Of a stretch of 53,564 nt of DNA, positions 9,586-18,012 are shown in pieces. The DNA is taken from positions 1 through 53,564 of the forward strand of contig JAVKFF010000171.1 of assembly GCA_040226215.1 (NCBI GenBank), read 5' to 3'. A model generated the notes under the pieces. It saw only the letters and a program-made list of their open reading frames with translations. It ran no database searches and had not been told where the DNA came from. The stretch is from JAVKFF01 sp040226215 (GTDB lineage Bacteria; Pseudomonadota; Alphaproteobacteria; DSM-16000; Inquilinaceae). Position 1 is the first letter of the stretch, and every line of letters begins with the position of its first letter. The translations under genes and the position numbers were made by a program.

Positions 9586-10277
9586 GCCCGGCCCCGGCGC
9601 AGGACTGCCGTCATCTCCGCCATGACCGACAGCGCGATCTCGGCCGGCGAGACGGCGCCGATGTCAAGCCCGGCGGGGCCGTGGATACGGGCGATGGATT
9701 CGGCGTCGTGGCCGAGCGCGCCGAGCCGCTCGACCCGGGCGGCGTGCGTGCGACGGCTGCCGAGCGCGGCGATGTAGAAGGCGGGCGAGCGCAGGGCCAC
9801 GTCCAGCGCCGGGTCGTCCAGCTTCGGGTCGTGGGTCAGGGTGACCAGGGCAGTGCGCCGGTTGATCCCGAGCGCGGTGAGCGCGTCGTCCGGCCAGTCG
9901 TCGACCAGCGTGACGCCGGGGAAACGCTCGGCGTTGGCGAAGCCGCGCCGCGGATCGACCACGGTCACGGCGTAGCCGGCGATCGCGGCGATCGGCACCA
10001 GCGCCTGGGCGATGTGCACCGCACCGACGACGATCAGCCCAAGTGGCGGATTGAAGGGCGCGACGAACAGGCGCCGCCCGTCCGCCTCGATGGTGCGGGC
10101 CTTGTCCTCGATCAGGGCGCGCTGGGCGGCGTCGCGCGAGGCCTGGTCGATCGCAGCGGCGTCGATTTCGGCCTCCTCCAGAAGTCGCTCCTCGCCGCTT
10201 TCCAGGTCGGTGACCAGGACAGCGGCGCCACCGGCTGACCGGATCGTCGCCAGGCGATCGAGTGTCGCGCGTTTCAC
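9582..10277 (-). CDS. XdhC family maturation factor, NAD(P)-binding half
   Basis: The 231-residue protein corresponds to the C-terminal Rossmann domain of XdhC/CoxI proteins. LIVVGAVHIAQALVPIA is at 81-97, followed by YAVTVVDPRRGFANAERFPG and later ALGSRRTHAARVERL and the GLDIGAVSPAEIALSVMAEM tail. XdhC proteins bind the molybdenum cofactor, have it sulfurated and insert it into xanthine-dehydrogenase-family apoenzymes. The N-terminal half is encoded separately by the gene just upstream, so the two probably act as one factor. Its stop overlaps the start of the MPT-binding/MocA fusion. Confidence 0.86.
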   Translation of the reverse strand: MKRATLDRLATIRSAGGAAVLVTDLESGEERLLEEAEIDAAAIDQASRDAAQRALIEDKARTIEADGRRLFVAPFNPPLGLIVVGAVHIAQALVPIAAIAGYAVTVVDPRRGFANAERFPGVTLVDDWPDDALTALGINRRTALVTLTHDPKLDDPALDVALRSPAFYIAALGSRRTHAARVERLGALGHDAESIARIHGPAGLDIGAVSPAEIALSVMAEMTAVLRRGRA

Positions 10278-10288
10278 GGCAGCGGTTC

Positions 10289-10612
10289 TCAGCCGTCGAG
10301 GCGTTCGACGAAGACCTCGACCTTGCCGCCGCAGGCGAGCCCGACCTCCCAGGCCTGCTCGTTGGAGACGCCGAAGGAAAGCAGGCGCGGCTTGCCCTCG
10401 GCGATGACCTGCTGGGCTTCGCGGATCACCGCGCCCTCGATGCAGCCGCCGGAGACCGAGCCCTGCATGCGCCCCTCGGCATCGATCACCATGCGGCTGC
10501 CCGCCGGGCGCGGGGAGGACCCCCAGGTCGACACCACGGTCGCCAGCGCCAGCCGGCGCCCCTCATCGGCCCATTGCCGGGCGGTGTCGACGATATCGTG
10601 GTCCATGCTCAC
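10289..10612 (-). CDS. XdhC family maturation factor, small N-terminal domain
   Basis: This 107-residue protein is the XdhC/CoxI N-terminal domain standing alone. It shows the pattern ATVVSTWGSSPRPAGSRMVI, then GSVSGGCIEGAVI with the conserved Cys, and the end GLACGGKVEVFVERL with a second conserved CGG. These Cys-containing loops are linked to cofactor binding in the family. The GTG at 10612 is preferred over the ATG two codons in because GAGGAGGAG is seven bases upstream of it. It sits 14 bp after coxE and 11 bp before the Rossmann-half gene. Confidence 0.85.
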   Translation of the reverse strand: MSMDHDIVDTARQWADEGRRLALATVVSTWGSSPRPAGSRMVIDAEGRMQGSVSGGCIEGAVIREAQQVIAEGKPRLLSFGVSNEQAWEVGLACGGKVEVFVERLDG

Positions 10613-10626
10613 GGGATTTCTCCTCC

Positions 10627-11841
10627 TCACGCCGCCAGGGCGCGCCATGACGCCATCCGGGTGCTGGTGCCGCCGGCGGAATCGCCAAGCGCATCCACAA
10701 TGTCCCGGAGGCTGGCGAGGTTGTGGGCGGAACGCAATTCCGTCGCGTGACGCACCAGGATCCGGGCGCCCTTCGATTTGGGCGCGTAGCGGTCGAAGCG
10801 CAACAGCGGATTGAGCCAGATAAGGCGCCGGCAGCTCATGGCGAGGCGTTCCACCTCGGGCTCCATGGCCGCCCCCGCATCGCGGTCGAGGCCATCGGTG
10901 ATCAGCAGCACGGTCGCGCCCTGGCCCAGCACCCGGCGCGACCAGTCGCGGTTGAAGATCCGCAGGCACCAGCCGATCCGGGTGCCGCCCGACCAGTCGG
11001 CAACACTTTCGCCGACCCTTGCCAGGGCTTCGTCCACGTCGCGGTGGCGCAGGGTCCGCGTGATGTTGGTCAGCCGCGTGCCGAAGACGAAGGAATGCAC
11101 CCGGTCGCGGTCGGAGGTGATGGCGTGCAGGAAGTGCAGCAGCATGCGCGAATACTGGCTCATCGAGCCCGAGATGTCGCAGATCACCACCAGAGGCGGC
11201 GGGCGCCGGCGGCGGCGCCGGAAGGCGAGGTCGATCATGCCGCCCTGGCGCAGGCTCCGCCGCAGGGTGCGCCGGGGATCGGGCCGTCCGGCCGTGGCGG
11301 GATCGAAGCGACGGGTCGGGGCGTCGGGAACCGGCAGACGCAGCCGGGCGATCGCCTGCCGGGCCTCGGCGATTTCCGCCGCGGTCATCTGCTCGAAATC
11401 CTTGTGGCTCAGTTTCTCGCGGTCGGAGAAGGTGAGTCGGGCGTCGAGCTCGATCTCCGTCTCGCGCTCCCGCCGACGCTCGGCCGTGCCCTGGCCGAAG
11501 GCCTCGGCGACCCGGCGCCGGACGGGCTCGCCGCGCTGCGCCGATCCTGCTTCCGCGTCGACCTGCGGCAGCAGCATCGCCATGGCCCGCTTCAGGATGT
11601 CGGGATTGCGCCAGAACATGTGGAAGGCCTGGTCGAAGATCTCGCGCTGGTCGCGGCGGTTGACCAGGGTGGCATGCAGCGTCCAGTAGAAGTCCTGCCG
11701 GCTGCCGATGCCCACGCTTTCCACCGCCGCGATGGCGGCCAGTGTCTGGCCCGGCCCGACGGGCAGGCCGGCGGCGCGCAGGGTGCGGCAGAAATGCATG
11801 ATGTTGGCCGCCAGCTGGCCGCGGCCGGCGTTCGCGGTCAT
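10627..11841 (-). CDS. coxE: CoxE-type VWA domain protein
   Basis: The 404-residue protein has a helical N-terminal half with a charged region at about 100-160, then a von Willebrand factor A domain. Its MIDAS metal site is DISGSMS at 222-228, with the Thr of SGGTRIG and the Asp of LITDGLDRD completing the site. It belongs to the CoxE family, which always accompanies a MoxR-type ATPase. In carboxidotrophs CoxD and CoxE are needed to finish the molybdenum active site of CO dehydrogenase. The start overlaps the coxD stop by four bases, so the pair is coupled. Confidence 0.88.
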   Translation of the reverse strand: MTANAGRGQLAANIMHFCRTLRAAGLPVGPGQTLAAIAAVESVGIGSRQDFYWTLHATLVNRRDQREIFDQAFHMFWRNPDILKRAMAMLLPQVDAEAGSAQRGEPVRRRVAEAFGQGTAERRRERETEIELDARLTFSDREKLSHKDFEQMTAAEIAEARQAIARLRLPVPDAPTRRFDPATAGRPDPRRTLRRSLRQGGMIDLAFRRRRRRPPPLVVICDISGSMSQYSRMLLHFLHAITSDRDRVHSFVFGTRLTNITRTLRHRDVDEALARVGESVADWSGGTRIGWCLRIFNRDWSRRVLGQGATVLLITDGLDRDAGAAMEPEVERLAMSCRRLIWLNPLLRFDRYAPKSKGARILVRHATELRSAHNLASLRDIVDALGDSAGGTSTRMASWRALAA

Positions 11842-12791
11842 CCGTCCAGCGCCTCGACCGTCGCCAGCTCGCTGCGCACTTCCTTCAGGATGTCGGCGGC
11901 CATCTGGCCGCGTACCCGCTCGATATCGTCCTGGTATTTAAGCAGCGTGCCGATGGTGTCGTCGACCGCCTGCGGGTCGAGCTCGACCGCGTCGAGGTCG
12001 CTGAGCGCCTGCACCCAGTCGATGGTCTCGGCCACGCCCGGCGCCTTGAACAGCTCGCCGTCGCGGCGCAGGCGCTGGGCGAAGGCGACCACGGCGGCGG
12101 ACAGCCGGTCCGGCGCGCCGGGCGCCTTCACGGCCAGGATCTGCCGCTCGCGCTCCGCCGAGGGATAGTCGACCCAGTGGTAGAAGCAGCGCCGCTTCAG
12201 CGCGTCGTGGATCTCGCGCGTGCGGTTGGAGGTGATGACGGTGATCGGCGGGGCCGGCGCCCTGATGGTGCCGATCTCCGGGATGGTGACTTGGAAATCG
12301 GAGAGTATCTCCAGCAGGAAGGCCTCGAAGGGCTCGTCGGTGCGGTCGAGCTCGTCGATCAGCAGCACCGGCGGTCCGGCGGGGTCCGGGTCGAGCGCCT
12401 GCAGGAGCGGCCGGCGCAGCAGAAAGCGTTCGGAAAAGACGTTGCCCTCGATCTCGCCGCGATCCTCGATGCCCGCCGCCTCGGCCAGGCGGATCTCCAT
12501 CATCTGGCGCGGATAGTCCCACTCGTAGACGGCCGAGGAGACGTCGAGCCCCTCATAGCACTGCAGGCGCACCAGTTTGCGGCCCAGCGTCGCCGCCAGC
12601 ACCTTGGCGATCTCGGTCTTGCCGACCCCCGCCTCGCCCTCCAGGAACAGCGGCCGGCCGCGCTTCAGCGCCAGGAAGAGGACGGTGGCCAGCGCCCGGT
12701 CGCCGACATAGTCGCCGCGGGAAAGCAGGTCGAGCGTGGCGTCGACATCGGCGGGCAGGGATCGGGAAAGGGGCATCGGTGGAAACGTCAT
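11838..12791 (-). CDS. coxD: CoxD-type MoxR AAA+ ATPase
   Basis: A 317-residue AAA+ chaperone of the MoxR group. Walker A is GEAGVGKTE at 52-60, Walker B is PVLLIDELDR at 141-150, and sensor 1 falls in the TVITSNRTREIHDALKRRC segment. It ends with the MoxR-type helical lid. With the VWA partner encoded immediately downstream it forms the ATPase/MIDAS pair that remodels molybdenum hydroxylases. The ATG at 12791 starts MTFPPMPLSRSL. A second ATG five codons in is also possible, as neither has a strong ribosome site. It begins four bases after the cyclase stop. Confidence 0.87.
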   Translation of the reverse strand: MTFPPMPLSRSLPADVDATLDLLSRGDYVGDRALATVLFLALKRGRPLFLEGEAGVGKTEIAKVLAATLGRKLVRLQCYEGLDVSSAVYEWDYPRQMMEIRLAEAAGIEDRGEIEGNVFSERFLLRRPLLQALDPDPAGPPVLLIDELDRTDEPFEAFLLEILSDFQVTIPEIGTIRAPAPPITVITSNRTREIHDALKRRCFYHWVDYPSAERERQILAVKAPGAPDRLSAAVVAFAQRLRRDGELFKAPGVAETIDWVQALSDLDAVELDPQAVDDTIGTLLKYQDDIERVRGQMAADILKEVRSELATVEALDG

Positions 12792-12795
12792 CCTG

Positions 12796-14025
12796 TCAGC
12801 TGATGGAAAGGCCCGGCGCGAAGAGGCGGTGGGGCAGGCCGATGCCGCGGAGCATGTGCTCGCCCATGTCCTCCAGCATGACCGGGCATGCTTCGGCGAA
12901 GGCGCTGGAGGCAAGAATTGGCCGGTCCAGCACGCGGGTCATCTGCTCCAGCCGGGAGGCCAGATTGACGGCTGGCCCGACGACGGTGAAGTCGAGCCGG
13001 TCCTCCGCACCGATATTGCCGTAGATCACGCGGCCCCGGTGCAGGGCGAAGCCGCTGGTGAAGACGGGCTTGTCCTGGGCGACGCGGCGCTCGGTCGCGG
13101 TGCGGATCGCCTTCTCGGCCTCCAGCGCGGCGATCATCGCCCGGGCGCAGGCCTCCTCGACGCTGTCGACCGTATCGAGGTTGAACACGGCCAGCAGGCC
13201 GTCGCCCATGAACTTCAGGATCTCGCCGCCGGCCCGGCGGATCGGCGGCACGATGGCGCCGAAATAGTCCGACAGAAGTTCCAGGAGGTCGGCGCGATCG
13301 AGATGCTCCGACAGGTGCGTGAAGCCGCGCATGTCTGTGAAGACGATGATGGAATCGATGGAGCGGCCGCTGCCCGCGGTGACCTGTCCTGAAAGGATGC
13401 GCTCGGCCGTGTCGTGGCCGAGATAGACCTCCAGAAGGCCGCGCCCGATCGAGCGCGTGACCATCAGCTCGGCCGTGGTCGAGAGGGCGGGCAGGATGCG
13501 CTCGATCAAGGTCAGATGGTGGTCGGTAAAACCGCCCGGCTCCTGGCTCGACATCCCGAAGCCGGCGACATAGGCGTAGCCGCCGAAGCGCAGGGGCGAG
13601 AGCGCGTAGTCTGTCGCTCCCTGCGCGCGCAGGTCTTCCAGCACGGGGAAGTCCGTCTCGCCCTCCGACAGGCGACGCCTGACCTGGGCGCCGGTGCGGT
13701 GCAGCATGCCGACCGGGCTGTGGAAATAGCTGCCGGAGACCGGGACGTTGCGGTCGATGCGGTGCTCCACCGCTGGCCCTCCCGCGGCATGCCATTCATA
13801 GGCGACGGCGTAGAGCTGGGGGTGCATCAGTGGCAGGTGGAAGGTCGCGCGCCAGAGCGGCACGCCTTGCGCAACCAGCCGGTCGCCAAGTGCCGCCAGC
13901 AGGCTGCCGGCATCCGCCAGGTGCCGGGCGTCGCCGAGCAGCCAGTCGACCAGCCGATCGGCCTCGTCGACGGGGGGCGGGTCGGCGGCTGGGGCGGCCG
14001 GGGGAGGGGGCGCGGAAATGTCCAT
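12796..14025 (-). CDS. class III adenylate/guanylate cyclase
   Basis: The 409-residue protein has a catalytic cyclase domain from about residue 222. Metal-binding aspartates are Asp231 (VFTDMRGFT) and Asp275 (KFMGDGLLAVF), and the transition-state residues are Asn354 and Arg358 (AVNLASRLE). Lys271 and the DFTVVG segment suggest ATP as substrate. Residues 1-220 form a sensor-like region with no membrane helix, starting with a Pro/Ala-rich stretch. It lies between coxM and coxD, four bases before coxD, so it is probably co-expressed with the hydroxylase maturation genes and could make cAMP in response to a ligand bound by the N-terminal region. The ATG at 14025 is a choice; a TTG 39 bp upstream is open. 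Confidence 0.84.
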   Translation of the reverse strand: MDISAPPPPAAPAADPPPVDEADRLVDWLLGDARHLADAGSLLAALGDRLVAQGVPLWRATFHLPLMHPQLYAVAYEWHAAGGPAVEHRIDRNVPVSGSYFHSPVGMLHRTGAQVRRRLSEGETDFPVLEDLRAQGATDYALSPLRFGGYAYVAGFGMSSQEPGGFTDHHLTLIERILPALSTTAELMVTRSIGRGLLEVYLGHDTAERILSGQVTAGSGRSIDSIIVFTDMRGFTHLSEHLDRADLLELLSDYFGAIVPPIRRAGGEILKFMGDGLLAVFNLDTVDSVEEACARAMIAALEAEKAIRTATERRVAQDKPVFTSGFALHRGRVIYGNIGAEDRLDFTVVGPAVNLASRLEQMTRVLDRPILASSAFAEACPVMLEDMGEHMLRGIGLPHRLFAPGLSIS

Positions 14026-14093
14026 GTCGCGGTTGAAGATGGGGCGCCGCCTCGGGCCTGCCAAGCATCCCGAACCCGGACGGTCGCGGGACC

Positions 14094-14142
14094 GGCCCGG
14101 GTGGCCCCGGCGGAATCTCGTTCCACCCCGGCCATCCGGGCC
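14094..14142 (-). other. long intercistronic hairpin between coxM and the cyclase gene
   Basis: Arms GGCCCGGGTGGCC and GGCCATCCGGGCC pair over 13 positions, with one G-T contact. The inner part can continue pairing (GGAA/TTCC). It sits 14 bp beyond the coxM stop. On the minus strand no T tract follows, so it may stabilise the coxSLM message or partly terminate it before the cyclase-coxDE part. On the plus strand it is followed by GTTTTC. Confidence 0.55.
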
Positions 14143-14155
14143 GTTTTCAGCCTTC

Positions 14156-14953
14156 TCAGGCGAGCGCCGCCACCGCGCGGGAGGCCATCACCGGGATCAG
14201 GTGCGCCCGGTACTCGGGCGAGGCGTGGATGTCGCCGTTCAGACCGTCTGCCGAGACCTTGACCGCCTTGGCCGCCTCCGGCGTCATCGACTGACCGAGC
14301 GCGGTTTCGAGCTCGGCCGACCGGAACACGCCCTCCTGGCCGGCACCGGTCACCGCGACACGCACGCCCGACCCGGTCTCCGCCACGAAGACGCCGACGA
14401 TGGCGTAGCGGCTGGCCGGGTTGTCGAACTTGGCATAGGCGGCACGCTTCGGCTTGGGAAAGGCAATCGAGAGGATGATCTCGTCCTCCTCCAGCGCCGT
14501 CTCGAACAGGCTCTGGAAGAAATCGTCGGCGGCGATCTCCCGCCTGGTCGTCTTCACCGTGGCACCCAGCGCCAGCACCGCCGCCGGATAGTCGGCCGCT
14601 GGGTCGTTGTTGGCGACCGAGCCGCCGATGGTGCCGCGGTGGCGCACCTGCGGATCGCCGATTCCCGATGCGAGGCCGGCGAGCGCCGGGATGGCGGCCT
14701 TGACCGTGGCGTCCGCCGCGACCGTGGCGTGCGTGGTCATGGCCCCGATCACCAGCGCGTCGCCGGTATCCCGGATGCCCTTGAGCTCGGCCACGCCGGA
14801 CAGGTCCACGAGGTCGCTGGGGCTCGCCAGGCGCTGCTTCATGGTCGGCAGAATGGTCTGACCGCCGGCCAGCAGTTTGGGATCCTCGCCGCCGGCGAGC
14901 AGGGCCTTCGCCTCGTCGAGCGTGGAGGGCTTGTGATAGTCGAATGCGTACAT
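14156..14953 (-). CDS. coxM: molybdenum hydroxylase FAD-binding subunit (CoxM type)
   Basis: The 265-residue medium subunit has the FAD-binding signature of the xanthine dehydrogenase family. The motif LAGGQTILP is at 28-36 and TIGGSVANNDPAADYPAA at 108-125. The CO dehydrogenase flavoprotein C-terminal domain follows (AKFDNPASRYAIVGV and the Val/Ala-rich end). It takes electrons from the CoxS iron-sulfur clusters and passes them to quinone, NAD or a CoxG-linked acceptor. It begins 15 bp after the coxL stop, within the coxS-L-M unit. Confidence 0.9.
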   Translation of the reverse strand: MYAFDYHKPSTLDEAKALLAGGEDPKLLAGGQTILPTMKQRLASPSDLVDLSGVAELKGIRDTGDALVIGAMTTHATVAADATVKAAIPALAGLASGIGDPQVRHRGTIGGSVANNDPAADYPAAVLALGATVKTTRREIAADDFFQSLFETALEEDEIILSIAFPKPKRAAYAKFDNPASRYAIVGVFVAETGSGVRVAVTGAGQEGVFRSAELETALGQSMTPEAAKAVKVSADGLNGDIHASPEYRAHLIPVMASRAVAALA

Positions 14954-14968
14954 GGCGTGGCTGTCCTT

Positions 14969-17320
14969 CTACTCGGCGGCCTGCTGCATGGCGTTCAGGA
15001 CCTTCATCGGCGTGGCCGGCATGTCGATGTGACGGATGCCCAGCGCGTCGCACAGCGCGTTGATCACAGCCGCCGGGGCGGCGATCGCGCCGGCCTCGCC
15101 GCAGCCCTTCACGCCGAGCGGATTGTGCGGACAGGGCGTGGTCGTGTAGCCGACCGTGAAGCTCGGCAGGTTGTCGGCGCGCGGCATGGTGTAGTCCATG
15201 TACGAGCCGGTCAGCAGTTGCCCGGTCTCCGGATCGTATTGGCAGCCCTCGTAGAGCGCCTGGCCGATCCCGTGGACCACGCCGCCATGCACCTGGCCTT
15301 CCACGATCATGGGATTGACCACTTCCCCGAAATCATCGACGGCGGTGAACTTCACCACCTCCACGAACCCGGTATCCTCGTCCACCTCGATTTCGCAGAC
15401 GTGACAACCGGCGGGGTAGGTGAAGTTGGCGGGATCATAGAAGCAGCGCTCGTCGAGACCCGGTTCCAGCTCGTCGGTCGGAAAGTTGTGGCTGACATAG
15501 GAGGCCATGATGACCTCCCCCATGCTCAGCTTCCTGTCGGTTCCCGCGACAGTGAACGAACCGTCCTTGAACTCGACGTCCTCGACCGCGGACTCCATGA
15601 GATGCGCGGCGACACGCTTGGCCTTGACGATGATCTTGTCGCAGGTCTTGGCGATGGCGCTGCCGCCGACGGCGAGGGAGCGCGAGCCGTAGGTGCCGTG
15701 ACCCCATTGCACCGTGCCGGTGTCGCCCTCGATCACGTCGATCTGGTCGATCGGCAGGCCCAGCCGGCTGGCGACGATCTGCGCGAAGGTCGTCTCGTGT
15801 CCCTGGCCCTGGCTTTTCGTGCCGGCGTAGACGCTGACCGCGCCTGTCGGCGCGAAACGGATCTCAGCCGTTTCGTAGAGCGCGATGCCGGCGCCGATCG
15901 CCCCGGCGACATTGGACGGCGCGAGCCCGCAGGCCTCGATATAGTTCGAGAAGCCCAGGCCGCGGCGCTTGCCACGGGCGGCCGATTCCCGCTTGCGGGT
16001 CTCGAACCCCGCGACATCGGCAACCTCGAGCGCCTTGGCGAGAACCTTCTCATAGTCGCCGCTGTCGTAGGAGAGCGCGACCGGCGTCTGATAGGGAAAG
16101 GCATCGGCCGGAACGAAGTTGCGGCGCCGCAGATCGATGCGGTCGATACCGGTCTCGGCGGCGGCGATCTCGACGATCCGTTCGACCAGGAACGTCGCCT
16201 CCGGGCGTCCCGCTCCGCGTTCGGCGTCGATCGGGCAGGTGTTGGTCAGCGCGCCCCTGACATTGCAGTGGATGGCGGGGATCACGTACTGGCCGGAGAG
16301 CAGCGTCGCGTAGAGATAGGTCGTGCTCAGCGCCCCGAAGGTCGACAGATAGGCGCCGAGATTGGCGATCGTCCTGACGCGAAGGCCGAGGAACTTGCCG
16401 TCGGCGTCGAGGGCGAGTTCGGCATGGGTGACGTGGTCGCGGCCATGGGCGTCCGACATGAAGGATTCCGCCCGCTCGGCTATCCACTTGACCGGTCGTT
16501 CGACGCGGCGGGAAGCCCAGGTGACGAGCAGCTCCTCGGGATAATGCGGGATCTTCGAGCCGAAGCCGCCGCCGACGTCCGGCGCGACGACGCGAAGTCG
16601 ACCCTCGGGAATGCCCATCTCGAACGCCGCGATCAGCAGACGGGTGATGTGCGGGTTCTGGCTGGTGGTGTAGAGCGTCAGGCTGTCGGTCGCCGGCTCG
16701 TACTCCGCGACGCTCGCACGGGGCTCCATCGCGTTGGGAATCTTGCGGTTGTTGACGAGATCGAAGGCGACCACCTTGGCGGCCTTGGCGAAGGCGGCGT
16801 CCGTGGCGTCCGCATCGCCAAGGTTCCAGTCGACCGTCAGATTGCCGGGCACGTCGTCATGCAGCAGCGGCGCGCCGTCCGCCAGCGCCTTCACCGGATC
16901 CACGACCGCGGGCAGGGGGTCGTAATCGACCGCAACCGCTTCCGCCGCGTCGCGGGCTTCGTCCAGCGTCTCCGCCACGACCATGGCGACGAGATCGCCG
17001 ACGAAACGGACCCGGCCCTGTGCCAGCGCCGGCCGCGTCGGCGCCTTCTGGTTCCCGCCCGTGGGCGAGAAGCCGCAGGGCACGCCGTTGACGCCGTCAG
17101 CCTTGAGATCCTCGCCCGTCAGGACGGCGACAACGCCGGGCATCGCCGACGCCGCCGCCGTGTCGAGCGACCGGATCGCCGCGTGGGCGTGAGGGCTGCG
17201 AACGAAGGCGGCATAGATTTGTCCCGGACGATTGATGTCCGCGGTATAGCGTCCCCGACCGGTCAGGAAGCGCTTGTCCTCCTTGCGCAGGGTGCGTGCG
17301 CCGATCCCGTCGTCTGGCAT
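14969..17320 (-). CDS. coxL: molybdopterin-binding large subunit of a form II CoxL-type hydroxylase
   Basis: The 783-residue catalytic subunit of the xanthine dehydrogenase family holds the Mo-molybdopterin cytosine dinucleotide. GGGFGSK is at 250-256, the active-site loop AERGAGR at 366-372 and the catalytic base Glu742 in KGCGEAGAI. True aerobic CO dehydrogenases (form I) carry AYxCSFR, so this is form II, whose family loop is AYRGAGR; here the Tyr is replaced by Glu. Form II enzymes hydroxylate varied, mostly unknown carbonyl or N-heterocyclic substrates. GGGGAGGA lies before the ATG. It is flanked by coxS and coxM in the usual S-L-M order. The natural substrate is not known. Confidence 0.9.
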   Translation of the reverse strand: MPDDGIGARTLRKEDKRFLTGRGRYTADINRPGQIYAAFVRSPHAHAAIRSLDTAAASAMPGVVAVLTGEDLKADGVNGVPCGFSPTGGNQKAPTRPALAQGRVRFVGDLVAMVVAETLDEARDAAEAVAVDYDPLPAVVDPVKALADGAPLLHDDVPGNLTVDWNLGDADATDAAFAKAAKVVAFDLVNNRKIPNAMEPRASVAEYEPATDSLTLYTTSQNPHITRLLIAAFEMGIPEGRLRVVAPDVGGGFGSKIPHYPEELLVTWASRRVERPVKWIAERAESFMSDAHGRDHVTHAELALDADGKFLGLRVRTIANLGAYLSTFGALSTTYLYATLLSGQYVIPAIHCNVRGALTNTCPIDAERGAGRPEATFLVERIVEIAAAETGIDRIDLRRRNFVPADAFPYQTPVALSYDSGDYEKVLAKALEVADVAGFETRKRESAARGKRRGLGFSNYIEACGLAPSNVAGAIGAGIALYETAEIRFAPTGAVSVYAGTKSQGQGHETTFAQIVASRLGLPIDQIDVIEGDTGTVQWGHGTYGSRSLAVGGSAIAKTCDKIIVKAKRVAAHLMESAVEDVEFKDGSFTVAGTDRKLSMGEVIMASYVSHNFPTDELEPGLDERCFYDPANFTYPAGCHVCEIEVDEDTGFVEVVKFTAVDDFGEVVNPMIVEGQVHGGVVHGIGQALYEGCQYDPETGQLLTGSYMDYTMPRADNLPSFTVGYTTTPCPHNPLGVKGCGEAGAIAAPAAVINALCDALGIRHIDMPATPMKVLNAMQQAAE

Positions 17321-17344
17321 GATATGTCCTCCCCGAGCACTGTT

Positions 17345-17836
<492 letters not shown>

Positions 17837-17908
17837 CTTCCGATTCTCCCTCCCTGGATGGGCGTCGCGGTGCATTGCCCGCCAGCCTCGACGACCCTTG
17901 TGGGAATG

Positions 17909-17937
17909 AGGCTAGAGTTGACACCAGGGGTGGTCAA
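17909..17937 (-). promoter_or_regulatory. promoter of coxSLM with an overlapping near-palindrome
   Basis: On the minus strand TTGACC and TAGCCT are separated by exactly 17 bp, about 70 bp before the coxS start. The -35 and spacer also form an imperfect inverted repeat (TTGACACC at 17918-17925 against GGTGGTCAA at 17929-17937, plus-strand view). This would be a natural operator for a regulator that senses the hydroxylase's substrate. The rest of 17837-18012 shows no gene. Confidence 0.6.
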
Positions 17938-18012
17938 GGCGCCCGAGAAGCGAATGTTCGCCGCATCCCCCGGAGCCGTCCTGCCGGGAGGTCGCCGCCG
18001 CGAGCCGGCCGC

